Source: Pseudofabraea citricarpa (Eukaryota; Ascomycota; Leotiomycetes; Helotiales; Dermateaceae). From it: a stretch of DNA of 64,000 nt. Made by a program: the position numbers and the translations under genes. Location of the stretch: positions 434,001-498,000 of the forward strand of contig JAPWGK010000006.1 in the NCBI GenBank assembly GCA_029641185.1, read 5' to 3'. Under the pieces are notes generated by a model. It saw only the letters and a program-made list of their open reading frames with translations, was not told where the DNA came from and ran no database searches. Positions 1-13,368 of this stretch are shown piece after piece (the stretch's first letter is position 1; every line of letters starts with the position of its first letter).

Positions 1-3000
1 TCGGCCCACGAGGAGGTAGCGGCTCTCTTGCGTTGGCTCGTAGTTTCTGCATGTTCCAAAGTTCCAACTGGAATCAAATCAAAAAGCAGATAATTTATAA
101 CATTCGAGCGTGGTCGAGAGGGAGTAACTGCTTGTTGAGGAGCGCTACGTTTGAAATTGATGAACTCAATCTTGGTACGATTGTAAGATGATAGTAATTC
201 AGTAAGACACTGTAGTATGAAGCAACGATAGACGTAAATTGGGTGCTCTTCTGGCTTAAACTCTTGCTTGCTTGTTGATTTCGTAGTCTTTTCGTCTTTC
301 TTAGGTGGCTTCACTGCATCTGTACTTGATGTATCAGGCATGTCAATATCACCCATCCCAGATGTTCCAGGCTTTTCAGCAGATACTAAAGATGGGTCTT
401 TGTCTTCTACATCTTTATAATTGAGAAGTTCACAGAGCAAGAAGTGGATGACGCCATCTGTGTTCTCAACAGCAGGTACTTTGTGTTCCGGAGCCGCATG
501 CTTGGAAACGTCAGTCATCTCACTGTCCTGGTTTTCAGTAGAGGGTTTGACATCCTGAATTGAGAGATCCTCAGTAGCCTGGACAGTAGGTTGGACAGAG
601 TCATCAAGGTTCTTCTCGGCAGAGTCCACATCTTTCAGAACCAAATGCGGTGCTCGCCCAGGTGCGTCTGGATTGTGGAAGGACCAGCGACCAAACTTGA
701 CCAGCCCGTTGGTCACCTCCACAAACAGTTCTGGACCTCGAATGATACTAGCTGACAGGGTACGGATGTATGTGCTGGTATCAAGGTTTCTCGAAGCGCG
801 GTTTGTCTCAAAGATTGCTCTAATCTCCGATCGCATGATCTGTTTTATTGTCTCATCATCTTCGATTATATGACGGAGAACTAGCATCAATTGGCTTTGA
901 ATCCTAGCTGAGCTGGTGCCCGCAAGTTGCTTAGCCATCACGAACAGTCTTTGAATGTTCTTCTTCTCGCCCATTGCTTGAGCTATTGAGCGAGATCTAG
1001 TAAGAATGACGAGGATCCGTAAGACGGAGAGAGCTAGTAACTCTTCCTTACCTATGCGAGGTAGGATGTCTAGGAGAGACTCGAGCAGCTGCGCTCTCTC
1101 TTCAATTGGCAGTAAAGGATCAACAGTTTCCAACACAGGAGCCTCAATTGCTTCAGTTTCGTTCTTAGGAACTGCCCACTTGGTTCTTCTCGGTCGTGCA
1201 TCCTCCCTCAAGAGCGTTTCTATGATGAGAAGGACCTGAGCAATCCAAGGCGATGGTTTTTCGAGCGAATGGGTAGGAGATAGCTTCACATACGCGAGTA
1301 GGGTTGGGAGACTATCTCTGAGAGAGCTTGCGGTAGCTGTATAGAATTGTCGGTCTTGTATCATCAAGGCGAGTAGATGAGCGGCGGCTGCCAATTCCTT
1401 GCCCTTGTCACTGATATCATCTTCAGATGCGAAAGACTCCAAAACAGAGAGAATACTACTGCCGATGTCACTTCGAAACTCTGTTTGATCATTCGATTTA
1501 TTGACAAATGTGGTAATCAGATCAGCCACGTCAAATGTAACCTCACCGTGCGCATTGATAATGTCCAGACATCTGTCGACAAGACCAGCCCTAATGGATA
1601 GACGCTGCTCGTTCAAGTCGTCTACAGTGACTTGCTTGCGCTTGGATTCCTCTGTAGTCTTGGGACGCGATGATGGTTGATTAGAAGAGCTTGTTGGGGT
1701 ATCGCGGGTGTTTTGTGTAGCTTGTTGCAAATCAGACTCTCTAGATGGATTGGTAGTGGAGGTGAGATTGAGATCCGGATCTGTAAATTGATCAAGTCCC
1801 ATGGTGTGGTCAGGCTGGTCTGGGGTTGCCGAGCCCGTAGAAGTGCTCGTCTGAGGTCTTGAAGTAGCTGTACCTTCCTGACCATTTGCGATGTCACTAG
1901 CTGGGATGGGGTTGCGCCCAGAATTGCGCTCAGCCCTCATATCACGAATATACTCTCTTGCAGAGGTCATGCTATTGTTGCATCGGTAGAGGGCCTCCTT
2001 TGCAAGGTCTTCCTCGACGTCATCTGGCATATTCGATAAATTCTCGCCATTGACCTTGAATTGCTTGCGAGTAACTGGGACTGTGGGCCCAATCTTCTCC
2101 ACTCTCTTGTTAGCACCACCTTCATGATCGGCCTGTGCAACAGCACGAACAACACCTATCAAATTGCTCCAGGTGTGGCTAGGTGCCTTTTCGATCGAAT
2201 CAACATCCCATAGACGACGGATACATGGGAGAACAGCCATTCGAAGTTCGACAAGGAATTGGGCTGGAGAAAAGTAATCTGATTTGGTTTTGTCGGAACC
2301 TTGCCGCGTCGCAAGCGTCGCAGTCTGGAGGGCATCGGTCACGTTCTTACCACTGACAATTTGTCCATAGAGAATCAATATATGATCCAAGGTATCAATT
2401 GCTGTACTTCGCAATGAGTCATCAGAATCCTTTGCAGTAGCTTGTATCTCGGAGGACAAGACTTCGGTGATGCTGTTAGCTGCTTCAAATCCACCGCAAT
2501 CCTTGAACGCCTGCAGTACAACGCTAATCGTTTGAACAGGCCGGTCTGCATGATGCGAGTGCTCAACCAACATCTTACTGACGACTCTAAGGATCTGATG
2601 CCAGTATTTTATCTGGTCCAGCGATCGGTCTGATGAAGAGGAGTCCAGTTGTTTGATGATTGTCTCTGCCAAAGCCTCCGCAACTGAAACTTGACTCTGC
2701 TTTTGGAAGCTATCTTGCCCACGCTTAGTTACCAGCGCCTTTCCCAATGCTTGGAAAAATGGCGAGATAGTCTTAGGTGTAGATCCAAGTAAAAACTTCA
2801 AAGTCGTATAGTTTTTGTAGAACACACTACCTTTCTCTTCCTCGCTGACCTTCTTCTCCTGTGGCGAATCTGGCTTAGTGGCATCTTCCACAGAACTTGA
2901 TGATTCGCCAGCAGGCGGTGCATTGCTGGGTGCCTCGTTATCGATCACAACAGAAGATGTTTCAGGCCCAGAACTATTAGGAGGTGCGCTGAGGAGTAGT

Positions 3001-6000
3001 GCTTTATCTTCTTTTTCCAGCCAATGTTCCGGAACAGCTTGCTCCAAAGCGATAGCCTCACGAATTGTTGTGCCGAGAAGAGGGCCAAGACTCTGGACAA
3101 GTCGGATGTAATAGTCCGCGAAGTTGATTTGATTGAAGTTTGTGGTGATACTGCGAGAACCGAATTCATTCTTCAAAGTACGCTGGAGAATATTGACCAT
3201 AGAGTTGATATTGACGAGGGCTTTAACAAGAGTTGTACCTTGTTTGAAAGAGCCTTCTTGTACCTGGTCAGTAGGGGCAACAAATTTCTTGAATAAGGGT
3301 TGCTGCGCCTCGTATGTAGCCAGGGGTGCAAGTGTTTCAGCGGCAGCTTGAGCACGCTTGATGACTGATGGAATGACAAGATGAGGCTTCTGCTCGGCCA
3401 GTTGGGCAATTACAGCATTGAGGCTATTACTTGTAGACGGGCTATGGTTCTGAACGAAATTGTGTGGCAGACATGGTGAATCTGCTAGATCTAGTAGATA
3501 TTCCACTCCACCTTTGATGCAGAAATCGGTTCGGACTGCAGAATTGGTGAACAAGGTCTGTAAGAACTGTGCTACAACGGAAATGTAGGGAGTCATCGGG
3601 TTCTTGTCCGGAGCATCTTCCGATAACTCGCTCGAAGGTAAAGTAGCTGCAAAGTCAGAGTCGACGTCTGTCATCTCAACGTCATCTGCGCCTTCAATGG
3701 CTTTGCCTTTGCCTTTCTTATCCAATGTAGTCAGGCCATCGGAAGGCGTAAGCAGGTTTGCACCAATATTCTCTCCCTCGGCTTTGGTTTTACAGAGATA
3801 TGCAACCCTAGCAACCATATCAAGAACGACATTGATAATGGATGTCTTCAGAGGTGGATGATGTCGTACCAATTCATCAAACGTCCCACCGAGAGAGTTA
3901 GCCAATGTGGGAACATTATGCATGCATTTGACGTGCTCGGGGCTTTCAAAGATTTCGAAAAAGCTCTCTAAAGCCTTCGATGCCTGGAATGTCTTCATGC
4001 CTGTATTGTTAAGACATATTGCCCCAAATGCCTGTGGAATGATAGTAATTGCCTCAGGGCTGACCATGATGCCGCGGGCCAAAGGACCTGGGCGAGCTGC
4101 TTGAAGGGTCGCCTGTGTTGGCGGATGTGGATTGGTATCTTCGTCGGTACTATACGCCTCATCAGATGGCGCAGGCGAGCTTGCATCAATAGTAGCCTCA
4201 TCGCCATCTGCGTCCTTACTCTTGGTTTCGGGCGGTAGAGTAATTGGGCCAGCTGTTACAGCTTCCAGAAGACTTCTGCTTAGTCCAGCCTCGGCAATGA
4301 TAGCAAAACTTGTCGGTTCATTGTTGATGAAGTCGTTCAAGATGCTTACTGCATTAGTCCAAACGATAGCTCCGAAAAGTTGAGAATTCTCGATAATCTG
4401 TCTTAAACTACCAAGTAGTTGAGAAGAATCAATAAGATTGCGTAGCAGGCGGTCAAAATTCCCCCCATAGCCGCCAGCAGTTGACATCATATGGTGGATG
4501 AATTTGAAGAGCCATTTCAATGTTTGTTGACGGAAATAGGGAATATGGTAGTCCAGCGCTGGAGAACGATATTCTGTCTTGATCCCTTGGTTATCTTTGA
4601 CCAACTGTGAGGAAATCTTGACCTCATCTACAATGAGACTGGAAACCGCATCGAGGCCTTCTGCATCAACAAGGACTTGGAAGGCATCTCGAGTGCTGTA
4701 GACGACATTGTCCAAAAATGAGATGACTTTAGGATGATATCTTCCGGCAACAGAATTACGCAGAGATAGAACCTCGACCAAGATAGGAATTACTCCAGCA
4801 GTGACCAAGTCCGCTGCAGTCCGAGCATATTGAGCAAGGTTTGAAAGAAGGGAAAACAAGGCATCTCGCCAAGCATCTTGCTCTGTGATCCTGGATTCTG
4901 AATCATCTGTAGCCATTTCAGCCACGGCCTTTCGAACAACATAAAGAAGAACACCGTGGTTAACGTTTGTATTCAAAGCTGCGCAAACATCCTGAAACTT
5001 CCCAGTGTGTTGTGCCAGTGATTCGAGAGTTGACAGTGCGAGCGTCTGCAGAGGCAAGGGGATGTCAATCTCGCCTTCAGCAGGTGGATGGACCATCTCT
5101 GCCAGTTGATAAGCAAGTTGTAAGCGACGCGGCTCGTTGGCATCTTCTTTCATAACTTGTTCCGTAAAAATTGTCTCGGAATGAATGTATGAAAGGTTGG
5201 TAATGGCCAGCAGACGAATTGCTAAAATTTGGCGTCTTGATTCCAAGGATGTAGTCAACGCAACTGCTACTCGGAGTTTATTGAGGAGTTCGTACTGTCG
5301 CTCCTCCGGTAGACCAGTGCGGTACTTCTTCAACAATGTATGGACACCAATGGACTTGATCTGAGCCAAAGAAATTTCTATTGTCTTCACATTCGGCATG
5401 GATGAATCTTCCCCATCATATGCTGCGGGGCGAGTAGGTGTTACCGGAGACTCATCAGAGCTCGTAACTCTATTAGATCGCTGGCCATGAGGTCCTAGGT
5501 TAGAGGAGCGACGAATAGGTGTAGGGGTGGTGGGAAGAGTCGATGTAGCAGAGAGCCGAGGTGTATTTCCAACGGTCTCAGAATCTACAGCTAGTTTTGG
5601 GTAGTAGGAAACCTTTACATCTCCCCATTCCTGCCAACTTGCTTCAGAGGTCGATCCTCCTGTAGCCTCAACACGAGCTCCACGTGGGCTACTTTCACTT
5701 GCAACACCACCCTTAGCGATAGAGACGAGATCATTAGCATGGATGGTCACAGTTGAACTCTTCGGACTTGAAGACGGAATGTTAAAGTATGCCTTTTCCT
5801 TCCCCTTGGCGCTTGGCGTGATTGGTGTCGTTGGTTGCACAGGTTCTCCAGAAATAGCGACCGTCTTCGTGTATGGCTGTGCCATTTGCTGAACTCGGTC
5901 GAGAGAAATAGAGTAATGGTTGGCTAGAATAGCTGCGCTCTGCCGGGCAGGCCCACGCTTCGACGCGGCATGATATCTCTGTGCCAATTGCGAGCTCAAA

Positions 6001-6552
6001 AGAAGCGTGCTTTCTAGAAGTGAAAGTGATGTGGTATTTAGCAGGCTGTCCAAGTGTGCACTGCTCGCATACAGGCTGCGATTGCCACAGTTCTCCAGTA
6101 GGGTTCGTGAGAAATTCAAGATGCCTTCGATCAACTGTCTATCTCCATCCTCTGAATATCCGAGCTCTTTCAGGTCGCGGCCATCGTGTGGATCTCCATG
6201 TATTAAGGTATTCGCCTCTCTGGATGATTCAAGTACCTTGCAGGCTAAGTCTAGCACTTGTGGTCCGTCCTTCAGGCCGTACGTCTTCACAAAAAGCTCC
6301 AGAACCTGATCGAAGCGGTTCAAAAGAGGAATCCAGTGGTACAAGTCACCTCGAGGGAAAGGCCACCGCGTAGGAAATTCTGCCAGAAATTGTGGTAAGA
6401 GGGGCAAGGAGATCTCGCCGGCTCTAATAGCGAATTCTTTGATCCATGGTGACTGCGCATTTGTTAGTGGCCATAGCTGATAGACGATGAGCTTGTAAAC
6501 CTACCAAAGTCTCGAAATGCTTTGCCTGCATGGCCTTCTTTATCTGGACCAT
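1..6552 (-). CDS. TOM1: HECT-type E3 ubiquitin ligase, TOM1/HUWE1 family (N-terminal part, runs off the left edge)
   Basis: Exon 1 is 6505-6552 (16 codons, starting MVQIKKAMQ). A 52-bp intron lies at 6453-6504 (GTAGGT...GCGCAG). Exon 2 runs open from 6452 through position 1, giving about 2,166 residues with no stop. The join reads ...FETL|SPWIKEF in phase 0, the usual start of fungal TOM1. The helical DUF908 region (near residue 400, ERQYELLNKLRVAVAL) and DUF913 region follow. The segment RTKIEFINFKR near the left edge is typical of the family. The catalytic HECT domain would lie left of the window. Family members ubiquitinate nuclear and ribosomal proteins and act in mRNA export and excess-histone or ribosomal-protein turnover; this is family knowledge. 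An acidic, low-complexity stretch lies at about positions 290-620. The gene diverges from the GYP5-like gene. Confidence in family is very high; the start rests on the splice-compatible N-terminus. Confidence 0.95.
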
Positions 6553-9232
6553 GATGATGGCAGATGCGGTAAGACCGCAATTGTATTGTTGTTAACCCCC
6601 TCCACAACCTCCGTGTTGATCCTAGCTTCCGACAGCTTTGCCGCCCAGGCAAGGAGTGCCCGCGTCCAGGACAGCTCCGACAGTGAGATCGATCTTGGAG
6701 TGAAATTGGTTGCGCAGGCAGATGGATGTGCTTTGAGGTATGACCAGGTACAGCTCCAGCCGCGCGGCGAATGTGTCGCCCGAGATGATGAAGCGTAGTG
6801 AACAGGTAGGCGGCGAGGGCCCGGCGAATGCAGATGAAGGTATTAGAGAAGAAGGAGAGGCGCAGAAGTTCGCGTTTGTGGATTTGCAGGGAAGGTCAGT
6901 TGATGATGTTGGGTGTGGGATGATGGGGTCGGAGAGCGTCTACCAAGGAACGGTGCAGGTCGCCTTGATGATCTCTCTCGATGGAAGAGCTTCGACTAGC
7001 TGGGAGGGTCTGCCAGCAGTCAAAGGAGGGATGTGGTGATGGTGCGCGTGTCGAGGGGGGAGGGTGGTCGTGGGGTAAATTGTATGTTCGGTTTGAGGAA
7101 GCTCTGGCTTTAGATTCTGGCAGACGCAGACGCAGACTTTCTTGACAGCGCTTTCTTCCCGCGGACGCGTTTAGCGAGTGACGTACAGAGCTAGTCGTGA
7201 ATAGTGAATGTGAATGTGAATGTGAATGCCTACCACCAAGCATTAATTAATCATCCCCAGGCTGTGAATAATGACTGCGTACAACTCCCAACTCGACCAA
7301 TACATATCTATCTACACGGCTTGCTTTTATTGTGGGCTGAGCTTCTCTTCACTCGCCTGAAGTAGGCTGTCGTCTTCCACCGGACTCATCTACTTGTCCG
7401 CTAGCCTCCCCAAGCCAACGAGGTATAGTTCCCGACATGCTGGCCCCATCAAGTCAAGTGCATATGTCTTCCTACGTGTCGGTGGATTTTGACAAGGCCA
7501 GAGCCACGGAGGACTGCTACAATGGCTTGCACGCAGGCTTCTTTGCAGCAAGAAGCTCGAATGCTGGCAGTACGGTAACTGAAGTGCTGATGATGAGTCA
7601 GTACTTTCTGCAAATCATCACGCTTCACGAGGACATGATCACATCATCATGGCTCTCAGACACGGGTTGGCTGGGGAGACCAGATATAGGTACAGGTACT
7701 GTACTGAGTTCTGGGAGCCACGTCGTTGGCACAGTATAAAAGCTAATCTATACATGCCTCCAGCACACCTCAGCAAAACCCAGAGTTTTGTTGTAGCTGT
7801 GCTAGAGATAGAGTTAGAGATGGCCAACTACTTAGAGCTGGCCAGCTATCTCACATGTGCATGCTGAGCCACGTGATGGTGTTTCAATCTAGATTATTTA
7901 ATAGTACAAAAGTCTTGCCCGATGTCCCTGTGTATAGTTTCAGGCTCAATCATTCCAGAAGCAGGTAAAATCGTGAGAAGTCTATTATTCCCGCCATACT
8001 ACCGTATGTTATGGTCCTTTCTTTGCTACCGTAACAAATTGTCCTGATAAGATAACAGCCAGAGGAAGAAGGACGAACCTTCGGGGCTCGGCAGCGGCGT
8101 AGTCAGCCAGTTACCAGTTGCTACTGTAGCCGGCCGGGCAGTGGAATGGATGCTAGGGAATAATCAGGGATGCAGGAGGAGCAGGAGGAGCAGGAGGAGA
8201 TATGTTCCTCAAATCAGAACCCAGCCGATCGCTGGTACATCTACTATCCTCCGTACATATCCTCCGATTGGGTTTGCACAAGTTCAAGAGGGTCACGTGT
8301 CGGGGAAGCGACGGGCAACCAGCACAGTGGAGAAATGTTTCAGGTTGACGGTCTTGGAGATTCAAGTCATTCGACTGGCTGTGGCTGTTTAGGAAGAATA
8401 ATTTAGTGGTGAGACAGCTTGTTTGGCCCCTGTTGGTGCAAAAGAGTTGGGAGAGCGGCAGAGCAACACAGCCCAAGACCACCTCAAGACCACCCCAAGA
8501 CCACCCTGTACAGTGTAAGTACACCCCCCTGCACTTGCTTGATACCTGCATCTATTTCATAATCATCATATCTACCGTATCTGAATTCTGAACACATATC
8601 TCTTCTTGATTCCAATAACCTTTTGCTATCCTTTGTCTGGCAACTCTGCGGCCTCTGCTTGAGAATGCCTCCTGCCTTCTCCCTCGGCCTGCCAACAAAC
8701 CCTAATCTCCCTGAACACAACCCCCCCAGCAGCTCCCGCCCCCTCCCCTCCAGGCCTCGAGAGTCCCTGAAGCGGTCCCCTAGCTAGCCTCGCCACAGCC
8801 TGCAGCCTGCAGCGTCCAGCGCCCAGCGTCCAGCGTCCAGCGTCCAGCCCCAGCGCCAGCCTCTTAGCGGTCCGGCCTCGCGAGTACCTGCACCTGCTCG
8901 CTGCTGTTGCGCCGTGCACGCGTCGAGGTCGAGATCTGGAAAGAAAGACCCGCTATCGAGTCCTACAGCACTATAACCAATTTCTCTCCCTCAGCGCTCC
9001 AACAACCAAAATATTGACGTCGATCATTCTATTTCTGACCGGGACACCCTCTGCTCCTTAACCTCATCAACCTCCTCTGCATTCAATTACCACAACCACC
9101 TCCACCAGTCCCAGCCCTGAACAAGTGGGCGGCCGCAATTTGTTTTGATGGCCTTGAGCACCTCCTGATTTCACCCAACGACTTGCCCTTCTTGTCTTTA
9201 TTTGACCACGATTTGCACGACCCATACACATA
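6553..9232. other. Divergent intergenic region between TOM1 and the GYP5-like gene
   Basis: No convincing gene is seen; the reading frames here are short and look like none I know. It must hold both divergent promoters and 5' leaders. It contains a run of GTGAAT repeats (about 7203-7228), AGGAGC-type triplet repeats near 8170-8200, three copies of CAAGACCACC (about 8474-8507), a CAGCGTC-rich tract (about 8810-8860), and six copies of the palindrome TACNGTA (7571, 7697, 8000, 8027, 8122, 8573). The pyrimidine-rich stretch from about 8,940 to 9,232 is a plausible 5' leader of the GYP5-like gene. Confidence 0.6.
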
Positions 9233-12161
9233 ATGTCTGAACACGGCCACGAGAAGGCAGAGATGAAGCCGGCAGCAGAGAGGAGGGACTCCATTCAGGA
9301 TACTTCAGACAGGGAAATAGTACGTAACAAGGAGCTTCGTCTCTGACCTGGAAGCGTCGTCATAGAGCTTGACAGCTGCTCTACTACCCCATTGGGAACT
9401 GCTGCTAATACTGTATCTTCTCACAGGACACCTTCGAAGATGCCAACGATACGGCAGAGGTAGAAGAAGCACGAGTCACATCCCCCATTGAGTCCACAAG
9501 ATCATTGACAAACCGGCCATCCTCAACGAGAAGCAATACACAAGACACGCATGCCCCAACGTCCGATTCTCCCCCAGTGCCCAGTATACCGGGGGCGTTG
9601 GTGTCAGATACAGAAGTAAATGGGGATTCGAGTGAAGATGAACCAGACCCAACGCAACCCAAGTCTCCTCTCTTAACATCACATCGGATTTCTACTTCAA
9701 CCTTAGACAATGTTAGCCTTGACGGAGATGGAAGCACAACAAAGTCGACAGCACCTCCGCGAGCGATCCCTGAGCTTCCCAAGAGAGCTTCACTTGATGC
9801 TGTGGAACCTGAGCCAGAGAAATCACCGCCGCCGCTTCCTCCAAAGGCGGCTAGGTCTCAAATGACTGGCCTCTCTGGAAAGCTTCCCTCTGTACCATGG
9901 TCACCACCTCCTCCGCCTCCTCCTGCCCCGGCTGCAAGCCTTCCACCACCTGCACCGCCGACAAGAAAACTGACGAGCCCATTCTCTTGGTTGTCCCGAA
10001 ATACTTCATCAGCCCCGAAAGAAACCATCATGTCTCCACCCCTGCCCTCGCCAAACAATAACGAGCGGAGGAATACTGCATCCTCGATCCTAACTATCGG
10101 CAGCAATCCAGAAATGATGCTTAGCAAACTAGAAGAAGGAGACGAGGAGATGAGTGGTCGTCCAGGCCGGAGTAGTTTAAAGGACAGGTTCAAAATATTG
10201 CGGATGCGAGAGGAAGCTGGTATCACTACAATTGGTGAGGAAGGACAGGAGGAATTCAAGATCGGTGGTCGGAGTGCCAGTGTCGGTGGCCTTGCCAGTC
10301 CTTCGAGTCCCTTCGATGATAGAGAACCACCCTTATCACCATTGCCCAGGAGTCCGAACCCTGCACTAGCTCCGGGTACAGCCGCTGGGGTGACAGCCGG
10401 CCCGTCGGCGATGACGGACCCATCAGCACCTGTGGATTGGGATTTATGGCAATCAGTGGTATATGAAGGGCCAGCAGCAGTCGCAAGAACAAGTGCAGAA
10501 GAGTTGAACCGTGCTATAGCTACAGGTATTCCAAGTGCCATTCGAGGGGTTGTCTGGCAAGTCTTAGCCCAGAGCAAAAATGAAGAACTTGAGGTGGTTT
10601 ATCGAGAGCTCTTAGCTCGTGGAACCGATAAAGAAAAGGATAGGATGAGTGCATCTAGTGCTGCTCTGAGCAACGGATCCTCCAAAGATAAAGATACTAT
10701 TCGATCGTCAGCGTCATCTGTACACTCTGATCAATCCACAGCAGCAACAACACTAACTAATGGGCCAAGATCACCGTCTCCGCCTAGCGAGAAGGATGTC
10801 GAACTCTCGGCTAAGGCGCAGGCAGCGGCGATGGCAGAGAAAAAGAGAAAGGCCAAGGAGGACGCCGCATCATTACAAAAGCTAGAGAAAGCCATTAAGC
10901 GTGACCTTGGTGCCCGAACCAGCTTTTCCAAATTCGCTGCCAGCGCTGGATTACAAGACGGACTCTTTGGTGTTTGCAAATCATATGCCCTCTTCGATGA
11001 AGGCGTAGGATATGCACAAGGCATGAACTTTCTCGCAATGCCTTTGTTATTTAATGTAAGACCTACTAACTAACCTGTTTTGTGGGTATTTCTGACATAT
11101 TCTAGATGCCTGAAGAAGAAGCATTCTGTCTGCTTGTAAGGCTGATGAATCAATATCATCTTCGAGATCTATTCATCACCGATATGCCAGGTCTCCACAA
11201 ACACCTCTATCTATTCGAACGTCTTCTAGAAGACTTTGAGCCAGCACTCTATTGCCATCTTCACCGTCGTCAAGTCACCCCTCATCTCTATGCAACACAG
11301 TGGTTCCTGACTCTCTTCGCTTATCGATTCCCTCTACAACTTGTGCTCCGAATCTATGACTTGATCTTGTCAGAAGGTCTGTCCGCTATTCTTCGATTCG
11401 GTATTGTTCTTATGCAGAAAAACGCTGCTGCTCTTCTAGCTATGAATGATATGGTTGCCTTGACCACCTTCCTTAAGGATCGCTTGTTCGATGTATACAT
11501 AGATGCATCTCCCTCTGCCGGATCTATTCTTGAATCAGGATTTTTCGGCAGCTCGGGTGCAAGTATCGACAAGGAAGTTTACAGGGCGGATCATCTAGTT
11601 CAAGATGCATGCGCTGTAAAGGTTACACCCGAGTTACTTAAGGCGTATACTGCAGAATGGGAAGAAAAGACTGCCTTTGAAAAGGCTCGCGAAGCTGAGC
11701 TTGATAGATTAAAGTCTACAAACGCCTCCCTCAATCAGAAAGTACGCAAGCTCGAAGAGCGGGTTGAGATGCATGATACGGATCATGCTGCCCTAGCGAC
11801 AGATCTTGTACGAACAAAGGTGGAGAATGAAGAGCTCAAGGACGAGAACGAGAGCTTAAAAGTAAAGGTTGAAGAATTGAAGAAGGTTGTTGATAAGCAA
11901 CCCGGAGAGGTGGAAGAACGTCTCAAGAGTGAGATGGACCGAATAATGAAAAGGAACCAAGAGGTTCACGAAGAGAACGGGAAATTGGAAGAGGAGATGG
12001 CGGAAATGGAGAAAACACTTGTGGAGACCAAGATGGCTCATGCTGAGGTAAGTCTTTTGTTGCGTCATCTCGAGCTTTTTCACTGACCTTGGGAATAGGT
12101 ATCTGCTCAGTACGAAGCCATAAACCGCAAGTGGACAGACCTTCGAAAAGCCCTCGACTAA
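9233..12161 (+). CDS. GYP5: TBC-domain Rab GTPase-activating protein, GYP5-like
   Basis: Four exons: 9233-9319, 9427-11055, 11106-12047 and 12099-12161, all joined in phase 0, encode 906 aa. Introns are 107, 50 and 51 bp. The N-terminal ~390 residues are disordered and Ser/Pro-rich, with a proline run near residue 170. The TBC domain spans roughly 395-680: IRGVVWQ, the arginine-finger region IKRDLGART (about 518), the glutamine-finger motif YAQGMNF (about 557), and ATQWFLTLFAYRFP after the third exon junction. A charged insert separates the first TBC motif from the finger region. From about 747 to the C-terminus the protein is predicted coiled coil. Family members stimulate GTP hydrolysis by Ypt/Rab GTPases in Golgi exocytic transport. 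GYP5 is chosen over other GYPs for the long N-terminus plus C-terminal coiled coil; this sub-assignment is less certain than the TBC call. Confidence 0.9.
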
Positions 12162-13368
12162 CTCCTGTCAATGAATGTCGTCGGCGTTTGATTTTCTAAT
12201 GACAGACACGAAATGTACTGTACAACCTCTTCAATTCGATTCGATTCTTCCTCCGGCCCCTCGGCTACTGCTCGATACCCTTAAAAGAAGAAAGATAAAA
12301 CCATTTGCCACCTTCCGGAAAGGAAGGGCAATTTTTGTGTACCCGGACTCGATACGACCCCGCCCATGATATCCAACTCCCCTTGATCCTTTTCTTGTTA
12401 TTACTTTTTGTTTCATCTGTGGACCTTTTTGTTTCTTTTGTCTCTTTTTTGTTTGTGTGTTTGTTATCGTGTGCACGTGTGCTTGCTAGAAGGCAGAGAT
12501 CCCGAATGGCTGGACTCGAATGGACTGGTTGCAATATGGGATTGATTGGTTGACTGGGACCGGATCGGCGAAAGAGAGCGAAAGAACCAAAAAAGAAAGA
12601 GAAGACTGAAATGAAATGTATATATCTAGTGTGCATACCTACCTTACCATACCTACTTACCTACTTGCCTTGCCTTACCTGCCTCTTACTAGTTTTCCTA
12701 GTTCTTCCTGCAGACTTTTAAGGCAGAGGTACAGCAGGCCAGGCCTGATGGGGTCGATGATGAGGATGAGGATGAGGGATGGGGGTTTTAATAGGCGAAG
12801 ACGGTCTAGTAATGATTGAATGGAAAAATGGAAATTTGATATGTCAACTGAATTTGACTTGATTGATTGACTGGTTGATTGATTGACTATGGTTGACCGG
12901 TTGAGGGTCTGGGTCTTCAGGTGGATTTTTGTGTTATGCTCGTTCGTTCTGAGAGAGGTAGGGATCTTTTCTGAGAGGTAATATGGATGGTGATTCATGA
13001 AGAAGTTGGGACGAGAAGAGCTCTTGTGTTGACATTCGTTCCATTGTTAGACGGAGTGCTGTAATAGCCGAGCAGTTGGTTAGTTAAGCGAGCGCGAGGT
13101 ATTCGTCTCTGGCTGTTCAAACATTTCCTTTTTCCCTCTTTCCCTTTTCTCTTCTGGGCCTGTCGACATAGGTTCCGACTCTGGTGGCTTCGGGGAGGAC
13201 ATTTTGTACTGCAGGAGATTATTGGATTGTTTGGCTTGCAAGTGAGGCCGTGAGCGGCTAAGACTGGTAGTATTTAAGCGATAGCTAAAGCCTAGGTAAG
13301 GTAAGTGGCTGGCTTCTCTCTCTCTCCCCCTCTCTCTCCCCATCTGGTGAATTCAAACCAAGTCAAAA
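12162..13368. other. Convergent intergenic region (3' ends of the GYP5-like and epoxide hydrolase genes)
   Basis: No gene is seen. It contains the T-rich 3' region of the GYP5-like gene (about 12,390-12,480), TACC/TACTTACC-type tracts at about 12,640-12,690 and short TTGATTGA-type repeats (about 12,858-12,890). Confidence 0.5.
12617..12624 (+). promoter_or_regulatory. Candidate Pumilio (Puf3-type) binding site in the GYP5-like 3' region
   Basis: The octamer TGTATATA lies about 456 bp after the stop codon on the sense strand. This is the sequence expected from the specificity residues of the Pumilio protein encoded at 19222-22331. Whether it lies inside the mature 3' UTR is unknown, and an 8-mer can occur by chance. 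Confidence 0.3.

Noticed and set aside
6464..6652. 62-codon minus-strand frame at the TOM1 start
   Set aside because: Overlaps TOM1 exon 1 and intron 1 in another frame; the TOM1 N-terminus accounts for this DNA.
9858..10577. 239-codon minus-strand frame opposite the GYP5-like gene
   Set aside because: Antisense shadow of exon 2; Gly/Ser/Leu-rich translation expected from the complement of Pro/Ser codons.
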